The position numbers and the translations under genes were made by a program. Below are positions 63,146 to 64,000 of a stretch of DNA of 64,000 nt, piece by piece (the stretch's first letter is position 1; the number at the start of each line of letters is the position of its first letter). The notes below the pieces were generated by a model. The model was not told the DNA's origin, made no database searches, and saw nothing but the letters and a program-made list of their open reading frames with translations. Source of the DNA: Membranipora membranacea (taxonomy: Eukaryota; Bryozoa; Gymnolaemata; Cheilostomatida; Membraniporidae); assembly GCA_914767715.1 (NCBI GenBank), contig OU612069.1, forward strand, positions 15,869,387 through 15,933,386, given 5' to 3'.

Positions 63146-64000
63146 TTTCTAAGCGAGTAAGCAATTCATCCCAATTATTGGCCAATTTCCCCAGGACCGT
63201 ACCTATCGATTTTTGTCAATTTCTTGCAAAACACCTCGATAGACTACGCATCGTCACAGGGAGCTAATATTTTATATGAGATATTGGGACGTCATCGCGA
63301 ACGTCAAAACAGAGTTTCATGCGTTTCTAAGCGAGTAAGGAATTCTGCCCAATTATTGGCCAATTTCCTCAGGACCGTACTTATCGATTTTTGTCAATTC
63401 CTTGCAAAACACCTCGATAGACTACGCATCGTCACAGGGAGCTAATATTGTATATGAGATATAGGGACGTCATCACGAACGTCAAAACAGAGTTTCATGC
63501 GTTTCTAAGCGAGTAAGGAATTCTGCACAATTATTGGCCAATTTCCCCAGGACCGTACCTATCGATTTTTGTCAATTTCTTGCAAAACACCTCGATAGAC
63601 TACGCATCGTCACAGGGAGCTAATATTTTATATGAGATATTGGGACGTCATCGCGAACGTCAAAACAGAGTTTCATGCGTTTCTAAGCGAGTAAGGAATT
63701 CTGCCCAATTATTGGGCAATTTCCCCAGGACCGTACCTATTGAATTTTGTCAATTTCTTGCAAAACACCTCGATAGAATACACATCGTCACAGGGAGCTA
63801 ATATTTTATATGAGATATAGGGACGTCATTGCGAACGTCAAAACAGAGTTTTAAGCGTTTCTAAGTGAGTAACGAATTCTGCCGAATTATTGGCCAATTT
63901 CCCCAGGACCGTACCTATCGATTTTTGTCAATTTCTTGCAAAACACCTCGATAGACTACGCATCGTCACAGGGAGCTAATATTTTATATGAGATATTGGG
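63145..64000 (+). repeat. Right edge of the window, array continues
   Basis: About five units of right-domain type: gatattgggacg with gactacgc, aatattgtatat with catcacg, a private ctgcacaattattgg (about 63524), an attgggcaattt with cctattgaattttg unit, and a gagttttaagcg unit with gtaacgaattctgccg. The latter pair also occurs together near 57.65-57.88 kb. The last bases are inside a new unit, so the array is not finished here. Confidence 0.9.

Larger units (their letters stand above)
1..64000 (+). repeat. Satellite DNA array, ~178-bp tandem unit
   Basis: The same unit of about 178 bp repeats from the first to the last base, always in one orientation. Unit starts can be followed by the recurring gagatataggg, and each unit carries GACGTC, GAATTC, ATTGGCCAAT and the ccaggaccgtacctatcg stretch in the same order. 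Most units are 178 bp; some are 176-177 because of small deletions in the T-rich part, and a few carry larger indels. The window opens and closes within a unit, so the array extends beyond both ends. No non-satellite sequence is visible on either strand. A nucleosome-scale unit, long homogenised runs and higher-order organisation are typical of centromeric or pericentromeric satellites; that location is an inference, and a subtelomeric or interstitial block is possible. I do not recognise the family by name. Confidence 0.98.

Noticed and set aside
1-64000. CRISPR array
   Set aside because: The whole unit repeats, with no alternation of short identical repeats and unique spacers.
1-64000. Retrotransposon or DNA transposon inserted in the array
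   Set aside because: Satellite landmarks continue without a gap larger than one unit; no long terminal repeats, reverse transcriptase or transposase frames.
1-64000. CENP-B box in the unit
   Set aside because: The canonical core (TTCG...A..CGGG) is absent on both strands of the consensus; I saw no variant that creates it.
1-64000. Telomeric repeat or subtelomere junction
   Set aside because: No runs of TTAGGG, TTTAGGG or TTAGG; tataggga occurs once per unit as part of the satellite only.
1-64000. Known plant or animal centromere satellite (Arabidopsis CEN180, maize CentC or knob, rice CentO, human alpha)
   Set aside because: Only the unit length is similar; the sequence does not align with what I remember of these families beyond short chance matches.

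Overview
The whole 64-kb window is one uninterrupted, head-to-tail satellite DNA array. The unit is about 178 bp. One copy that matches the eye-derived consensus base for base lies at 32689-32866. That consensus is 41.6% G+C (74 of 178) and holds 11 CpG. At this period the window carries about 360 units, all in the same orientation. The window starts and ends inside a unit, so the array continues on both sides. I see no protein gene, tRNA, rRNA, transposon insertion, inversion, telomere repeat or unique spacer. The short open frames (60-90 codons, all on the + strand) are by-products of the repeat: 178 = 3 x 59 + 1, so the frame shifts at every unit, and frames open only where a unit's stop codon is mutated. 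I annotate none as genes.

The organism is a eukaryote with large homogenised satellite arrays; I cannot name it. The unit length is typical of centromeric or pericentromeric satellites of plants and many animals. Every CpG of the consensus is seen mutated to TpG or CpA in some copy, which would fit a genome with CpG methylation. Two TGACG motifs spaced as in plant as-1/ocs elements would fit a plant, but this is weak evidence. The consensus does not match the centromere satellites I know well enough to compare (human alpha, Arabidopsis CEN180, maize CentC and knob, rice CentO), and I see no CENP-B box.

Layout. The left domain (1 to about 34 kb) is a mosaic of higher-order repeats (HORs): a 10-mer of 1778 bp (1-3556, plus part of a third copy), an 11-mer of 1957 bp (5510-9424), a 9-mer of 1603 bp (11560-14766), another 10-mer (23090-26354) and a 5-mer of 888 bp (25466-27242). 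Longer blocks of 2-5 kb recur at offsets of 4.4 to 18 kb. A transition zone (about 31.85-35.25 kb) has more consensus-like units. The right domain (about 35-64 kb) uses a different set of variants. Its main features are an 11-mer/14-mer pair (40.4-44.85 kb), a 33-mer tandem duplication with a 5870-bp period (43.39-55.13 kb, a 9-mer duplication inside each copy), two dimer duplications of about 357 bp, and a 1.47-kb block repeated 6415 bp downstream.

The most informative signals are the nested duplication history, an indel hot zone at unit positions about 73-110 with recurrent microhomology breakpoints, a templated insertion at 37207-37217, CpG transitions at all 11 consensus CpGs, and short candidate protein-binding or structural motifs in nearly every unit. 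Comparisons were made by eye; block edges are good to roughly +/-30 bp unless exact bases are given. Near-identical tandem copies could also be affected by assembly errors.
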